A DNA stretch of 13,542 nucleotides from Rhodobacteraceae bacterium UBA1943 (lineage in GTDB: Bacteria; Pseudomonadota; Alphaproteobacteria; Rhodobacterales; Rhodobacteraceae): positions 26,315 to 39,856 of the forward strand of contig DDEX01000056.1 in assembly GCA_002336845.1 (NCBI GenBank). Reading direction: 5' to 3'. Under the pieces are notes generated by a model that was not told the origin of the DNA, searched no databases, and saw only the letters and a program-made list of their open reading frames with translations. Made by a program: the position numbers and the translations under genes. Positions 1-8,024 of the stretch are shown here, in pieces (position 1 is the first letter of the stretch; each line of letters starts with the position of its first letter).

Positions 1-95
1 CCCGCCGGGGCAGGCACTGGCCTCTGGAATTGCAGGCCGAACCGTTTCAGGTGGAAACCACACACGCGCGCGGGGAAACGCGATGCGTTTCCTGA
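1..95 (+). CDS. Possible 3' end of an unidentified gene (partial)
   Basis: Reading the third frame from base 3 gives about 30 codons with no stop until TGA at 93-95. The peptide is plausible (it contains WPLELQAEPFQVETT) and its third codon positions are richer in G/C than in the frame that stops at 113-115. If real, this gene converges on mltG and the two stops are about 28 bp apart. I do not recognise the product. The piece is too short to exclude a chance open frame, and the competing frame ending at 115 cannot be ruled out. Confidence 0.3.
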   Translation, partial: RRGRHWPLELQAEPFQVETTHARGETRCVS

Positions 96-123
96 TCCGC
101 CCGGACAGGCGTTGACGCAGCCC

Positions 124-1302
124 TCAATCCCCCTGAACGCCGCCCTGATCCTGCTGGCCCTGGCTCGCCTCGATCTCGCGCCATTTTGCGACGTTCTTGT
201 TATGCTCTTCCAGCGTCACCGCAAAGGCATGGCCGCCCGTGCCATCAGCCACGAAATACAGGTAATCCGTGGTCGCAGGGTGCAGCGCCGCCTCGATCGA
301 AAGCCGTCCGGGGTTGGCAATCGGCGTCGGGGGCATCCCGTCGATGACATAGGTGTTATAGGGCGTCTGGCGCCTCAATTCGCTTTGCCGCAGGCCGCGC
401 CCCAAGGGGGCCTGCCCCTTGGTCACGCCATAAATCACCGTCGGGTCGGTTTGCAGCTTCATCCCCTTGGCCAGCCGGTTCAGGAACACACTGGCTACCT
501 GAGGCCGCTCTTCGGGAACCCCGGTTTCCTTTTCGACGATCGAGGCCATGATCATCGCCTCTTCCGGCGTCTTGTAGGGCAGCCCCTCGGCCCGGCCCGC
601 CCAAAGCTCTGCCAGCGTGGCGGCCTGACGCGCCTGCATCTCGGCCACCAGCCCTTTCATATCCGCGCCTTTTTCCACCTCATAGCTGTCGGGCGACAGG
701 CTGCCTTCGGGCGGAATATCCTCGACATCGCCGGTCAGGAAGTCCGCCGCCCGCAGCTCCTGAATAACCGCCCAACTGGTCACGCCCTCGGCCAGCGTGA
801 CGCGCCAGCGCAGGTCGGTCGATTTCGCCGCCTCCAGATATTCCGGTGGCTTGACCGCTGCGGCCGGATCAAAGCGCGCCACCTCGACATAGCGGTTCGC
901 CGCGGGGTCCAGTTCACGCAGGATAACCTCGGCCGTCGCCACGCCGATCCGGAAATTCACCTCGCGCCCGCAGGTCGATTGCCCGCCCGCCGTCAGTGCA
1001 TTTGCCACATCGGCCATCGAAGCGCCCGGCTCGATCAGATAGGAACCGAACTTCAACTGGGCCGACTTGTCCGAATATTCCGTTCCGATGCGAAAGATCC
1101 GGGCGTCGCGCACCACACCCTGATCTTCCAGCGCCCGGCTGACCTGGCTCAGGCTTGCGCCCTTTTCCACCTTGAAACACACCGCCTGCGCAAGGGGGCC
1201 CGCGCCATCGTAGGCTTGCCGTCCCCAGGCCAGAATGCCCGCCACCACGACCAGGGCCACGATGAAAAGCGTCAGCGCATTCGAGGCGATGGCCCGCCAC
1301 AT
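124..1302 (-). CDS. mltG: Endolytic murein transglycosylase MltG (YceG family)
   Basis: The product is a 392-residue membrane-anchored lytic transglycosylase. Family knowledge: MltG cleaves nascent peptidoglycan glycan strands near the inner membrane and is thought to set chain length as a terminase. A single N-terminal membrane helix spans about residues 9-26, leaving the rest in the periplasm. Residues about 41-105 resemble the LysM-like subdomain (FKVEKGASLSQVSRALEDQG). The catalytic YceG domain carries the hallmark MASIVEKET at 252-260; its first Glu, E257, aligns with the catalytic Glu of E. coli MltG (E218). It is followed by ERPQVASVFLNRL and QTDPTVIYG, both typical of the family. The length suits alphaproteobacterial members. 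The ATG shares its A with the fabF stop (TGATG), so translational coupling is likely. The pabC gene found between fabF and mltG in E. coli is absent here. Confidence 0.96.
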   Translation of the reverse strand: MWRAIASNALTLFIVALVVVAGILAWGRQAYDGAGPLAQAVCFKVEKGASLSQVSRALEDQGVVRDARIFRIGTEYSDKSAQLKFGSYLIEPGASMADVANALTAGGQSTCGREVNFRIGVATAEVILRELDPAANRYVEVARFDPAAAVKPPEYLEAAKSTDLRWRVTLAEGVTSWAVIQELRAADFLTGDVEDIPPEGSLSPDSYEVEKGADMKGLVAEMQARQAATLAELWAGRAEGLPYKTPEEAMIMASIVEKETGVPEERPQVASVFLNRLAKGMKLQTDPTVIYGVTKGQAPLGRGLRQSELRRQTPYNTYVIDGMPPTPIANPGRLSIEAALHPATTDYLYFVADGTGGHAFAVTLEEHNKNVAKWREIEASQGQQDQGGVQGD

Positions 1303-2576
1303 CAGCCGCGCACCCCATCCTGGACACGGCCCAGCACAAGGCTGGCATTGGTGCCGCCAAAGCCAAAGCTGTTCGACAGGGCAACGTCGATCTTGCGTTT
1401 CACCGCCTTGTTCGGCGCAAGGTCCAGCTTGGGTTGAACCGCCGGGTTTTCCAGGTTGATCGTCGGCGGCGCCACCTGATCGCGGATCGCCAGCACGCAG
1501 AAAATCGCCTCGACCGCGCCCGCCGCGCCCAACAGGTGCCCGATGCTCGATTTGGTCGAGGACATCGTGGCCCCCGCCGCCGCATCGCCCATCAGGCGTT
1601 CCACCGCGCCCAACTCGATGGTGTCGGCCATCGTGCTGGTGCCATGGGCGTTGATGTAATCCACATCCGCCGGTGTCAGCCCCGCCCGCTTCAGCGCCGC
1701 CGCCATGCTGCGATAGCCGCCATCGCCATCCTCGGATGGCGCGGTGATGTGATAGGCGTCGCCCGACAGGCCATAGCCCAGCACCTCGGCATAAATCTTG
1801 GCGCCGCGCGCCTTGGCGTGCTCATATTCCTCCAGCACCACCACACCCGCGCCCTCGCCCATGACAAACCCGTCACGGTCGGCGTCATAGGGGCGGCTGG
1901 CCTTGGTCGGTTCATCCGCCCGCTTGGTTGACAGCGCCTTGCAGGCATTGAAGCCGGCGATGCCGATTTCCGAAATCGGCGCCTCGGCCCCGCCCGCTAC
2001 CATCACATCGGCATCGCCAAAGGCGATCAGCCGCGCCGCATCGCCAATCGCATGGGCACCTGTGGAACAGGCCGTCACCACCGCGTGGTTCGGCCCCTTG
2101 AAGCCAAAGCGGATGGACACCTGACCCGAGATCAGGTTGATCAGGCTGCCCGGAATGAAGAACGGCGAAACCCGTTTCGGCCCCTTTTCCTTGATCAGCA
2201 CGGCGGTTTCCGCAATCGTCGTCAGCCCGCCGATGCCCGAGCCAATCATCACGCCGGTCCGGTAGCGGTCTTCCTCGCTGGCAGGCTCCCAGCCGGAATC
2301 CTTCACCGCCTGCGTCGCCGCAGCCATGCCATAAAGGATAAAGTCATCCACCTTGCGGCGGTCCTTCGGCTCCATCCAGTCATCGGGGTTGAAGGTGCCA
2401 TCGCTGCCGTCGCCATAGGGCACTTCGCAAGCATATTGCGTAACCACATTCGCGGCATCGAACCGCGTGATCGGCCCGGCGCCCGATTGCCCCTGCAACA
2501 GACGGCTCCAGGTTTCCTCAACTCCGCAAGCCAGCGGTGTCACCATTCCCAGACCCGTCACCACGACACGACGCAT
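1302..2576 (-). CDS. fabF: 3-oxoacyl-[acyl-carrier-protein] synthase II (FabF)
   Basis: The 424-residue product is the condensing enzyme KAS II. It joins malonyl-ACP to a growing acyl-ACP in type II fatty-acid synthesis in the cytoplasm. The Cys-His-His triad is intact: C170 in VVTACSTGAHAIG, H311 in YINAHGTSTMADT and H347 in STKSSIGHLLGAAGA, with the conserved K342 just before the last. The C-terminal glycine-rich SNSFGFGGTNASLV at 401-414 is also characteristic. The open frame extends 55 codons further upstream to 2741, but that extension is unlike any KAS. The start at 2576 gives the canonical MRRVVVTGLGMVTPL and has a strong Shine-Dalgarno 4 nt upstream. The length fits the family (about 410-425). 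acpP, often directly upstream of fabF, is not here; the upstream neighbour is a divergent tetR. mltG follows with a one-base overlap. Confidence 0.97.
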   Translation of the reverse strand: MRRVVVTGLGMVTPLACGVEETWSRLLQGQSGAGPITRFDAANVVTQYACEVPYGDGSDGTFNPDDWMEPKDRRKVDDFILYGMAAATQAVKDSGWEPASEEDRYRTGVMIGSGIGGLTTIAETAVLIKEKGPKRVSPFFIPGSLINLISGQVSIRFGFKGPNHAVVTACSTGAHAIGDAARLIAFGDADVMVAGGAEAPISEIGIAGFNACKALSTKRADEPTKASRPYDADRDGFVMGEGAGVVVLEEYEHAKARGAKIYAEVLGYGLSGDAYHITAPSEDGDGGYRSMAAALKRAGLTPADVDYINAHGTSTMADTIELGAVERLMGDAAAGATMSSTKSSIGHLLGAAGAVEAIFCVLAIRDQVAPPTINLENPAVQPKLDLAPNKAVKRKIDVALSNSFGFGGTNASLVLGRVQDGVRG

Positions 2577-2580
2577 GTTG

Positions 2581-2586
2581 CCTCCC
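2581..2586 (-). promoter_or_regulatory. Ribosome binding site that fixes the fabF start
   Basis: The minus strand reads GGGAGG followed by CAAC and the ATG at 2576. This near-consensus anti-16S match, 4 nt from the start, is the main reason for rejecting the 55-codon upstream extension of the reading frame. Confidence 0.8.
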
Positions 2587-2715
2587 AAGGCTGGCCAATC
2601 GTTCTTTGGGGCGTGATACACCGCGCTCTGGCCCCACGCAACCGGCGGTCCCAGCCATAGGCGGTGTCTGCCATGGCAAGATGAACCAGAGCTGTACCCA
2701 GTATCCCTTACGCAC

Positions 2716-2744
2716 TTGACTTGGATAATGTTGCATATCAAATA
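2716..2744 (+). promoter_or_regulatory. Candidate promoter of the tetR-efflux operon
   Basis: TTGACT at 2716-2721 matches five of six bases of the sigma-70 -35 consensus. The -10 is unclear: CAAATA (2739-2744) has the ideal 17-bp spacing but is a poor match, while TATCAA (2736-2741) matches better at a short 14-bp spacing. Either choice places transcription start at or just before the palindrome at 2753-2768, which would suit repression by an operator-bound TetR protein. This is visual inference only. A divergent fabF promoter must also lie in 2577-2752, but I could not pick one. Confidence 0.3.
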
Positions 2745-2752
2745 CCGCGAGT

Positions 2753-2768
2753 GAATGAACGTTCATTC
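2753..2768. promoter_or_regulatory. Perfect 16-bp palindrome, probable TetR-family operator
   Basis: GAATGAACGTTCATTC is a perfect inverted repeat without a spacer. It lies 37 bp upstream of the tetR ATG and about 177 bp from the divergent fabF start. Its length, symmetry and ATGAACGTTCAT core resemble operators bound by TetR/AcrR-family dimers. Autoregulation of the efflux operon by the adjacent TetR protein is the simplest reading. An effect on fabF is possible because the site lies in the shared divergent region. Confidence 0.7.
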
Positions 2769-2805
2769 CCATTCCGTTCCAGCCCTGTCCTGACCCGATC
2801 GGACC

Positions 2806-3429
2806 ATGATGACCACCGCACGGCATGAATTTCACCCGGCAGACCAACGCAGCTCTGCCATTCTGCAAAGCGTCCGGTCTGCCTTTGCCGAAAAGGGCTT
2901 TGACGGCGCCTCGATGCAGGATCTTGCCCGTGCGGCGGGGATGAGTGCGGCAAACTTCTACCGCTACTTTCCTTCCAAGGCGGCCATCGTCGATGCCCTG
3001 ATCAGCCATGACCTGATGGTGATCGAGCAAGATTTTGGGCAGATCATCACCGCTGAGCATCCGGTCCAGGCCCTGCGCGACCTGCTCGCCCGCCGCATCC
3101 CCGAGCATCAAAGCTGCGAGGACGGCGCCCTTTGGGCTGAAATCACCGCCGCTGCACAGCGCAAGCCCGACATTTGGGCCAGCGCGGGCCGCATGGAATC
3201 GCAGATCCGCGACTACATGCTGGGGGTTTTTGCCGCAGAAACGGGTTGGCCGCAGGCAAAAGTGGCAGAGGTGTTTTCGGCCCACGCCGCGTTTATCATT
3301 GTCCTCTTCAAATCCGCCTCGATGGCGGCCAGCATGCCGCCCGAAATCCGGGTGGCGATGACCGATATGATCCTTGCCACGATTGACCGGACGCTGGACG
3401 ATATCTCCAGCGCCAGATTGAAAGTTTGA
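2806..3429 (+). CDS. TetR/AcrR-family transcriptional regulator, likely repressor of the efflux operon
   Basis: The product has 207 residues, normal for the family. The N-terminal TetR DNA-binding domain spans about residues 15-62. The helix-turn-helix is at about 36-55 (SMQDLARAAGMSAANFYRYF), followed by the conserved PSKAAIVDAL. The C-terminal half (about 70-200) is the helical ligand/dimer domain and gives no clue to the inducer. Two adjacent ATG codons, 2806 and 2809, can start the gene. A weak GGA at 2801-2803 is better spaced for the second, so the true start may be one codon later. The stop is 3 bp before the efflux adaptor gene, so the regulator is the first gene of its own target operon. 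By analogy with AcrR-type systems it probably binds the palindrome at 2753-2768 and releases it on binding a pump substrate. Confidence 0.92.
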   Translation: MMTTARHEFHPADQRSSAILQSVRSAFAEKGFDGASMQDLARAAGMSAANFYRYFPSKAAIVDALISHDLMVIEQDFGQIITAEHPVQALRDLLARRIPEHQSCEDGALWAEITAAAQRKPDIWASAGRMESQIRDYMLGVFAAETGWPQAKVAEVFSAHAAFIIVLFKSASMAASMPPEIRVAMTDMILATIDRTLDDISSARLKV

Positions 3430-3432
3430 TCC

Positions 3433-4635
3433 ATGCGTTTTTACCGACTGTCGCTTATTGCCCTTCTGGCCACTTCGGCTGCCATTTCCGCCTGGGTGCC
3501 CGCCGTCCGCGCCGAGGCCGCTAGCGAGGCGCCGACCGCCGAGAAATCGGCAGAGATTCTGCCTGCCATCACCGTTTCCACCGTCGCAACCCGCGAGCTG
3601 ACTGATATCGTTCTCGCCTCCGGCCTTATTTCGGCGGTGGATGAGGTGCATGTTGCCCCGCTGATCGAAGGTCAGCAGATTGAGGCGGTTCTGGTCGATG
3701 TCGGCGACCAGGTGACCGAGGGTCAGGTTCTTGCCCGCCTGTCCCCATCGACCCTTGAACTTCAGAAAAGCCAGCTAGAGGCGCAGGTCGCCGCCGCCAA
3801 GGCCCAGGTCGCCCAGGCCGAAGCTGCGCTGATCGAGGCGCAATCGACCGCCGACGAGGCGAACCGTGTGAACGACCGGACCAAGGCGCTGCGGGCCCAA
3901 GGCACCGCCAGTCAGGCCGCCGCCGATCAGGCCGCAGCCGCAGCCACATCCGCCAACGCGGGTGTGCTGGTCGCCAGCCAGCAACTGGAAAGCGCCAAGG
4001 CCAACCAGACCCTGGCCGAGGCGCAGCGGTCGAATATCGAACTGCAACTGGCCCGGGCTGAGGTGAAGGCCCCGGTCTCGGGTGAGATCACCGCCCGCAA
4101 CGCCAAGATAGGCGCCATCGCCTCTGCCGCGGGCGAGCCGATGTTCACCATCATCCGCGATGGGGCGCTGGAACTGCGCGCCGATGTGGCCGAACGCGAC
4201 GTGATGCGCCTGCAACCCGGCCAGACCGCCACACTTACCCTTTCCGGGTCGTCTCAGGGGCTGACCGGCACCGTCCGTCTCGTCGAGCCCGTGATCGACC
4301 CGCTGTCGCGGCTTGGCCGTGCCCGCATCGCCCTGCCGGTTGGCACCGCGATCCGCGCCGGCATGTTCGCCGAGGCCAGCGTGGTGATTGCCCGGAGGAA
4401 TGCGGTTGCCGTGCCGGTTACGGCGGTCGGCTCTACCGACGGCGAAACCACCGTCATGCGGGTGCAGAACGGTGTGGTCGATCGCGTCAGCATCACCACC
4501 GGAATCCGTGATGCTGGCTGGGTCGAGGTTCTGACCGGCCTTGCTCCGGGCGACATTGTTGTCACCAAGGCGGGTGCCTTCGTCCGCCCCGGCGACCACA
4601 TCAACCCCATTCCGGCCGATGCCGGCACGAACTGA
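3433..4635 (+). CDS. RND efflux system periplasmic adaptor subunit (membrane fusion protein)
   Basis: This 400-residue adaptor should bridge the inner-membrane RND pump and an outer-membrane channel. A Sec signal peptide covers about residues 1-27 (hydrophobic LSLIALLATSAAISAWVP, then AVRA/EA). There is no lipobox cysteine, so it is probably not a lipoprotein, unlike AcrA. Next come a lipoyl/barrel-sandwich half-motif (EVHVAPLIEGQQIEAVLVDVGDQV, broadly residues 72-100) and a long Ala/Gln-rich alpha-helical hairpin at about 112-212. The second lipoyl half, LARAEVKAPVSGEITARNAKIG, begins near 206. Beta-barrel and membrane-proximal domains follow (ELRADVAERDVMRLQPGQ; GLAPGDIVVTKAGAFVRPGD near the end). 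Its ATG is 3 bp after tetR and its stop 9 bp before the pump gene, so the three are one operon. The closest named system cannot be assigned by eye. Confidence 0.94.
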   Translation: MRFYRLSLIALLATSAAISAWVPAVRAEAASEAPTAEKSAEILPAITVSTVATRELTDIVLASGLISAVDEVHVAPLIEGQQIEAVLVDVGDQVTEGQVLARLSPSTLELQKSQLEAQVAAAKAQVAQAEAALIEAQSTADEANRVNDRTKALRAQGTASQAAADQAAAAATSANAGVLVASQQLESAKANQTLAEAQRSNIELQLARAEVKAPVSGEITARNAKIGAIASAAGEPMFTIIRDGALELRADVAERDVMRLQPGQTATLTLSGSSQGLTGTVRLVEPVIDPLSRLGRARIALPVGTAIRAGMFAEASVVIARRNAVAVPVTAVGSTDGETTVMRVQNGVVDRVSITTGIRDAGWVEVLTGLAPGDIVVTKAGAFVRPGDHINPIPADAGTN

Positions 4636-4644
4636 GGCCAGACC

Positions 4645-7600
4645 ATGAATTTCTCAGCCTGGTCCATCCGAAACCCGGTCGCGCCGCTTCTGGCGTTTGT
4701 CATGCTGATGTTCCTTGGCTGGAGCAGCTTCAACAAACTGCCGATCACCCGGTTTCCCAACATCGACGTGCCCGTCGTCCTGATCTCGGTCGCGCAGCCC
4801 GGCGCCGCCCCTGCCGAGATGGAAACCCAGGTGACCCGAGAGGTGGAAGACGCCGTTTCCGGCATCGAAGGGGTGAAGAACATCACCTCGACCATCTCCG
4901 ATGGCGTGTCGAACACTGCCGTCGAATTCCTGATGTCCGTGCCCACCGACAAGGCGGTGCAAGACACCAAGGACGCCATCGACAAGATCATCTCTGACCT
5001 GCCTGCCGATGTCGAAAGCCCGAATGTCTCGCGCCTTGATGTCGAAGGTCAGGCCATCATGACCTTTGCCGTCAACGCCCCGGCGATGACCTTTGAAGAG
5101 CTGTCATGGTTCGTCGATGACACCATCAAGCGCGGCCTTCAGGGCAAGGCCGGTATCGGCAAGGTCGAACGCTATGGCGGGGCCGACCGCGAGATTCAGG
5201 TGCTGCTTGATCCGGTCAAGCTGGAAAGCCACGGCATCACCGCACAAGCTCTCAGCGCGCAGCTTCAACTGACCAACGCCAACATCGGCTCTGGCCGGTC
5301 TGAACTTGGGTCCGGCGAACAGATCATCCGCACGCTTGGCGACGCGAACGAGGCGGCGCGCCTGTCAAACACCACCATCGCCCTGCCCTCGGGCCGTTTC
5401 GTCAAGCTGACCGAGCTGGGTCAGGTGGTGGACGGGTATGAGGAGCTGCGCAGCTTTTCGCGCCTGAACGGCCAGCAGGTCGTCACCTTCGCAGTCTTCC
5501 GTGCCAAGGGCGCGTCCGAGGTTGTGGTGGCCGATACCGTGAACAAGGTTCTGGCCGACATCCGCGACAGGAATCCCGGCGTCACCATCGCCAGCGTCGA
5601 TGAAACCGTGTCCTACACGGTCGGCAACTATGATGCCGCGCTGCATACGCTGATCGAAGGCGCGCTGCTGGCGGTTCTGGTGGTGTTTGCCTTCCTGCGC
5701 AACTGGCGCGCAACGCTGATTTCTGCCGTGGCGCTGCCGCTGTCTGCCATCCCGACCTTCTGGGTCATGGACCTGATGGGTTTTTCGCTGAACCTCGTCT
5801 CGTTCCTTGCGCTGACGCTGGCGACAGGCATTCTGGTCGATGACGCCATCGTGGAAATCGAGAATATCGCCCGCCACATCCGCATGGGCAAAACCCCCTA
5901 CCGCGCCGCGATCGAGGCGGCGGACGAAATCGGCCTGGCCGTTATCGCCACCACCTTCACCATCATCGCCGTCTTCGTTCCGGTCAGCTTCATGCCCGGC
6001 GTGCCGGGACAATATTTCCGCCAGTTCGGCCTGACTGTGGCGATTGCCGTGGCCTTCTCGCTGCTGGTGGCACGATTGATCACCCCGATGATGGCGGCCT
6101 ATTTCATGCGCGCCAAGGATGCCGTCGGGCATGACGATCACAAGGACGGCCCCCTCATGCGCGGCTACATGGCCTTCGTGCGCGCCACCACGGGCACCTG
6201 GCACCTGCCCTTCGGCGTGAACTTCGGGCGCTATTACGTCACGCTGGCCGCCGCCATCGGCGTGTTGATCATATCGGTAATCTTCATGCTGCAAGTGCCC
6301 GGCAGTTTCATTCCGCCCGAAGATGTCAGCCGCATTTCCATCTCGGTCGAACTGCCCCCCGGCTCGCGGCTGGAAGAAACCGACGCCACGACCCAAAAGA
6401 TGGCCGATCTGATCAAGGATGTGCCCTTTGTCGAGAATGTCTTCGTCCTTGGCGGCACCTCGCCCACCGGCGACCTTGATACCCGCCGCGCCGCCATCAC
6501 CGTCTCGCTGGTCAAGCTGGATCACCGTCTGACGCTGAAACTGTCGCAGCTTGGCCGGCGGATTCCGATCCTGGGTTATCTGGTGCCAGAGGTTAAGAAC
6601 CAGGGCCGCGACATTCCGCAGAATGAGATCGAGGCGATGATCTTCGACAAGCTCGTCGCCATACCCGATATCCGGGCCTTCAAGCTGAATGACCGGGGAG
6701 AGCGCGATATTTCCTATTCGATCCTCGCCTCGAACGAGCAGGATCTGAATCAGGCCGTCGCGCTGCTGGAGGAGGAACTGCGCAAGGAACCCACCCTTGC
6801 CAACGTAGCCTCGGAAGGTGCGCTGCCGCGCCCGGAAATCCACATTACGCCGCGGATGGACGAGGCCGCGCGCCTTGGCATCACCACCGCGCAAATCGCA
6901 ACCGTGGTGCGCGTCGCCACCATCGGCGATCTGGATGCGCAATTGGCCAAGGTGTCCATTGACAACCGGCTTATCCCGGTTCGTGTCCGGCTGGATGATA
7001 CCAGCCGCGAAAACCTTGACCGTATCGCCAACCTCAAGCTGACCACGGCAAGCGGCGCGCAGGTGCCACTGTCAACCGTGGCCGATGTGGCGCTGGGCGA
7101 AGGCCCCTCGACCGTGAAACGCCTTAACAAGGAACGTATGGCCAAGATTGGCGCCAACCTGCCGGTCGGCGTGGCGCTGGGCACCGCGACCGAACGGTTC
7201 AGCGCGGTGGCTGCCGGTGTCAAACTGCCGCCCACGGCGCGGTTGCAGGAATCCGGCGATGCCGAAATTCAGGCCGAGATGCAGCAAAGCTTTGGTAACG
7301 CGATGCTGATGGGTCTGCTGTTGGTGCTGACGGTGCTGATCCTGCTGTTCCGCTCGGTCGTGCAGCCCTTCACCATCCTGTTCTCGCTGCCGCTTGCCAT
7401 CGGCGGCGTGGCGGGCGCGCTGATCCTGACCAATTCGGCGCTGTCGATGCCGGTTCTGATCGGGATTCTGATGCTGATGGGCATCGTCACCAAGAACGCC
7501 ATCCTGCTCGTTGATTTCGCCATCGAGATGCGCGCCCGGGGGATGGACCGCATCGCCTCGGTGATCGAGGCCGGTCACAAACGGGCGCAGCCCATCGTGA

Positions 7601-7956
7601 TGACCTCTATCGCCATGTCGGCAGGCATGTTGCCTTCGGCTCTGGGGGTCGGCGAAGGCGGGGCGTTCCGCGCGCCCATGGCCACCGCCGTGATCGGGGG
7701 TATCATCGTCTCGACCGTGCTGTCGCTGGTCATCGTGCCGTCGTTCTATCTGATCATGGACGATCTTTCCTGGCTGCTGGGCAAGGTGTTCAGCCGCCTG
7801 ATCGGCGAGAAAGAACATGAGCCCGATGCCCCCGCGCCAGAGGTTCTGGCCGAACGCATCGCCCTGCTGGCCGCCGAGCAGGCCGACCTGCGCGACCGGT
7901 TGAGCCGGGCCGAGACCCCGCAGGGCGGCTCTGGCAGCCTGCGCGCGGCCGAATAG
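4645..7956 (+). CDS. RND efflux pump inner-membrane transporter (AcrB/HAE1-like)
   Basis: The 1103-residue product is a proton-driven trimeric exporter of the AcrB/MexB type. An N-terminal helix (about 11-28) precedes the first periplasmic porter domain. TM2-TM6 lie at about 334-490, the second porter domain at about 550-880, and TM8-TM12 at about 885-1040. Proton-relay residues are present: D399 and D400 in TGILVDDAIVEIEN (AcrB D407/D408) and K950 in GIVTKNAILLVDFA (AcrB K940). The intact relay argues for an active pump. Family members usually have about 1030-1060 residues; the excess includes a hydrophilic cytoplasmic tail (about 1050-1103) with a charged, probably helical AERIALLAAEQADLRDRLSR segment. 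The gene lies 9 bp after the adaptor with a GAGG ribosome site at 4634-4637. An intrinsic terminator follows its stop. Substrates cannot be predicted. No TolC-like channel gene lies in the window, so a channel from elsewhere would be needed. Confidence 0.96.
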   Translation: MNFSAWSIRNPVAPLLAFVMLMFLGWSSFNKLPITRFPNIDVPVVLISVAQPGAAPAEMETQVTREVEDAVSGIEGVKNITSTISDGVSNTAVEFLMSVPTDKAVQDTKDAIDKIISDLPADVESPNVSRLDVEGQAIMTFAVNAPAMTFEELSWFVDDTIKRGLQGKAGIGKVERYGGADREIQVLLDPVKLESHGITAQALSAQLQLTNANIGSGRSELGSGEQIIRTLGDANEAARLSNTTIALPSGRFVKLTELGQVVDGYEELRSFSRLNGQQVVTFAVFRAKGASEVVVADTVNKVLADIRDRNPGVTIASVDETVSYTVGNYDAALHTLIEGALLAVLVVFAFLRNWRATLISAVALPLSAIPTFWVMDLMGFSLNLVSFLALTLATGILVDDAIVEIENIARHIRMGKTPYRAAIEAADEIGLAVIATTFTIIAVFVPVSFMPGVPGQYFRQFGLTVAIAVAFSLLVARLITPMMAAYFMRAKDAVGHDDHKDGPLMRGYMAFVRATTGTWHLPFGVNFGRYYVTLAAAIGVLIISVIFMLQVPGSFIPPEDVSRISISVELPPGSRLEETDATTQKMADLIKDVPFVENVFVLGGTSPTGDLDTRRAAITVSLVKLDHRLTLKLSQLGRRIPILGYLVPEVKNQGRDIPQNEIEAMIFDKLVAIPDIRAFKLNDRGERDISYSILASNEQDLNQAVALLEEELRKEPTLANVASEGALPRPEIHITPRMDEAARLGITTAQIATVVRVATIGDLDAQLAKVSIDNRLIPVRVRLDDTSRENLDRIANLKLTTASGAQVPLSTVADVALGEGPSTVKRLNKERMAKIGANLPVGVALGTATERFSAVAAGVKLPPTARLQESGDAEIQAEMQQSFGNAMLMGLLLVLTVLILLFRSVVQPFTILFSLPLAIGGVAGALILTNSALSMPVLIGILMLMGIVTKNAILLVDFAIEMRARGMDRIASVIEAGHKRAQPIVMTSIAMSAGMLPSALGVGEGGAFRAPMATAVIGGIIVSTVLSLVIVPSFYLIMDDLSWLLGKVFSRLIGEKEHEPDAPAPEVLAERIALLAAEQADLRDRLSRAETPQGGSGSLRAAE

Positions 7957-7978
7957 CCCCGCCCGAACAGATGACAGC

Positions 7979-8009
7979 GCCGTCCCGGATTTTGTCCGGG
8001 GCGGCTTTT
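7979..8009 (+). terminator. Intrinsic terminator of the tetR-adaptor-RND operon
   Basis: Arms of 11 nt at 7979-7989 (GCCGTCCCGGA) and 7995-8005 (TCCGGGGCGGC) pair with a single G-U wobble around a 5-nt loop, followed by TTTT at 8006-8009. The hairpin starts 22 bp after the pump stop codon. It also overlaps the upstream extension of the next reading frame, supporting the later start at 8025 for the EamA gene. Confidence 0.85.
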
Positions 8010-8024
8010 CAACCGGAACACTCC

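Noticed and set aside
112..1437. 441-codon plus-strand open frame opposite mltG
   Set aside because: It is antisense to a clearly recognised MltG with an intact active site, shows no family motif and is rich in Arg/His/Gly/Pro, typical of antisense frames in GC-rich DNA.
2577..2741. 55-codon N-terminal extension of FabF
   Set aside because: It matches no KAS N-terminus, and a strong ribosome binding site lies directly before the canonical MRRVVVTG start at 2576.
2518..3651. 377-codon minus-strand open frame across the tetR gene and divergent region
   Set aside because: It runs antisense to the TetR helix-turn-helix and into the adaptor gene, crosses the control palindrome, and has no recognisable domain.
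5365..6942. 525-codon minus-strand open frame inside the RND pump gene
   Set aside because: It is antisense to conserved pump segments including the D399/D400 relay, and its His/Gln/Gly/Asp-rich composition is characteristic of a shadow frame.
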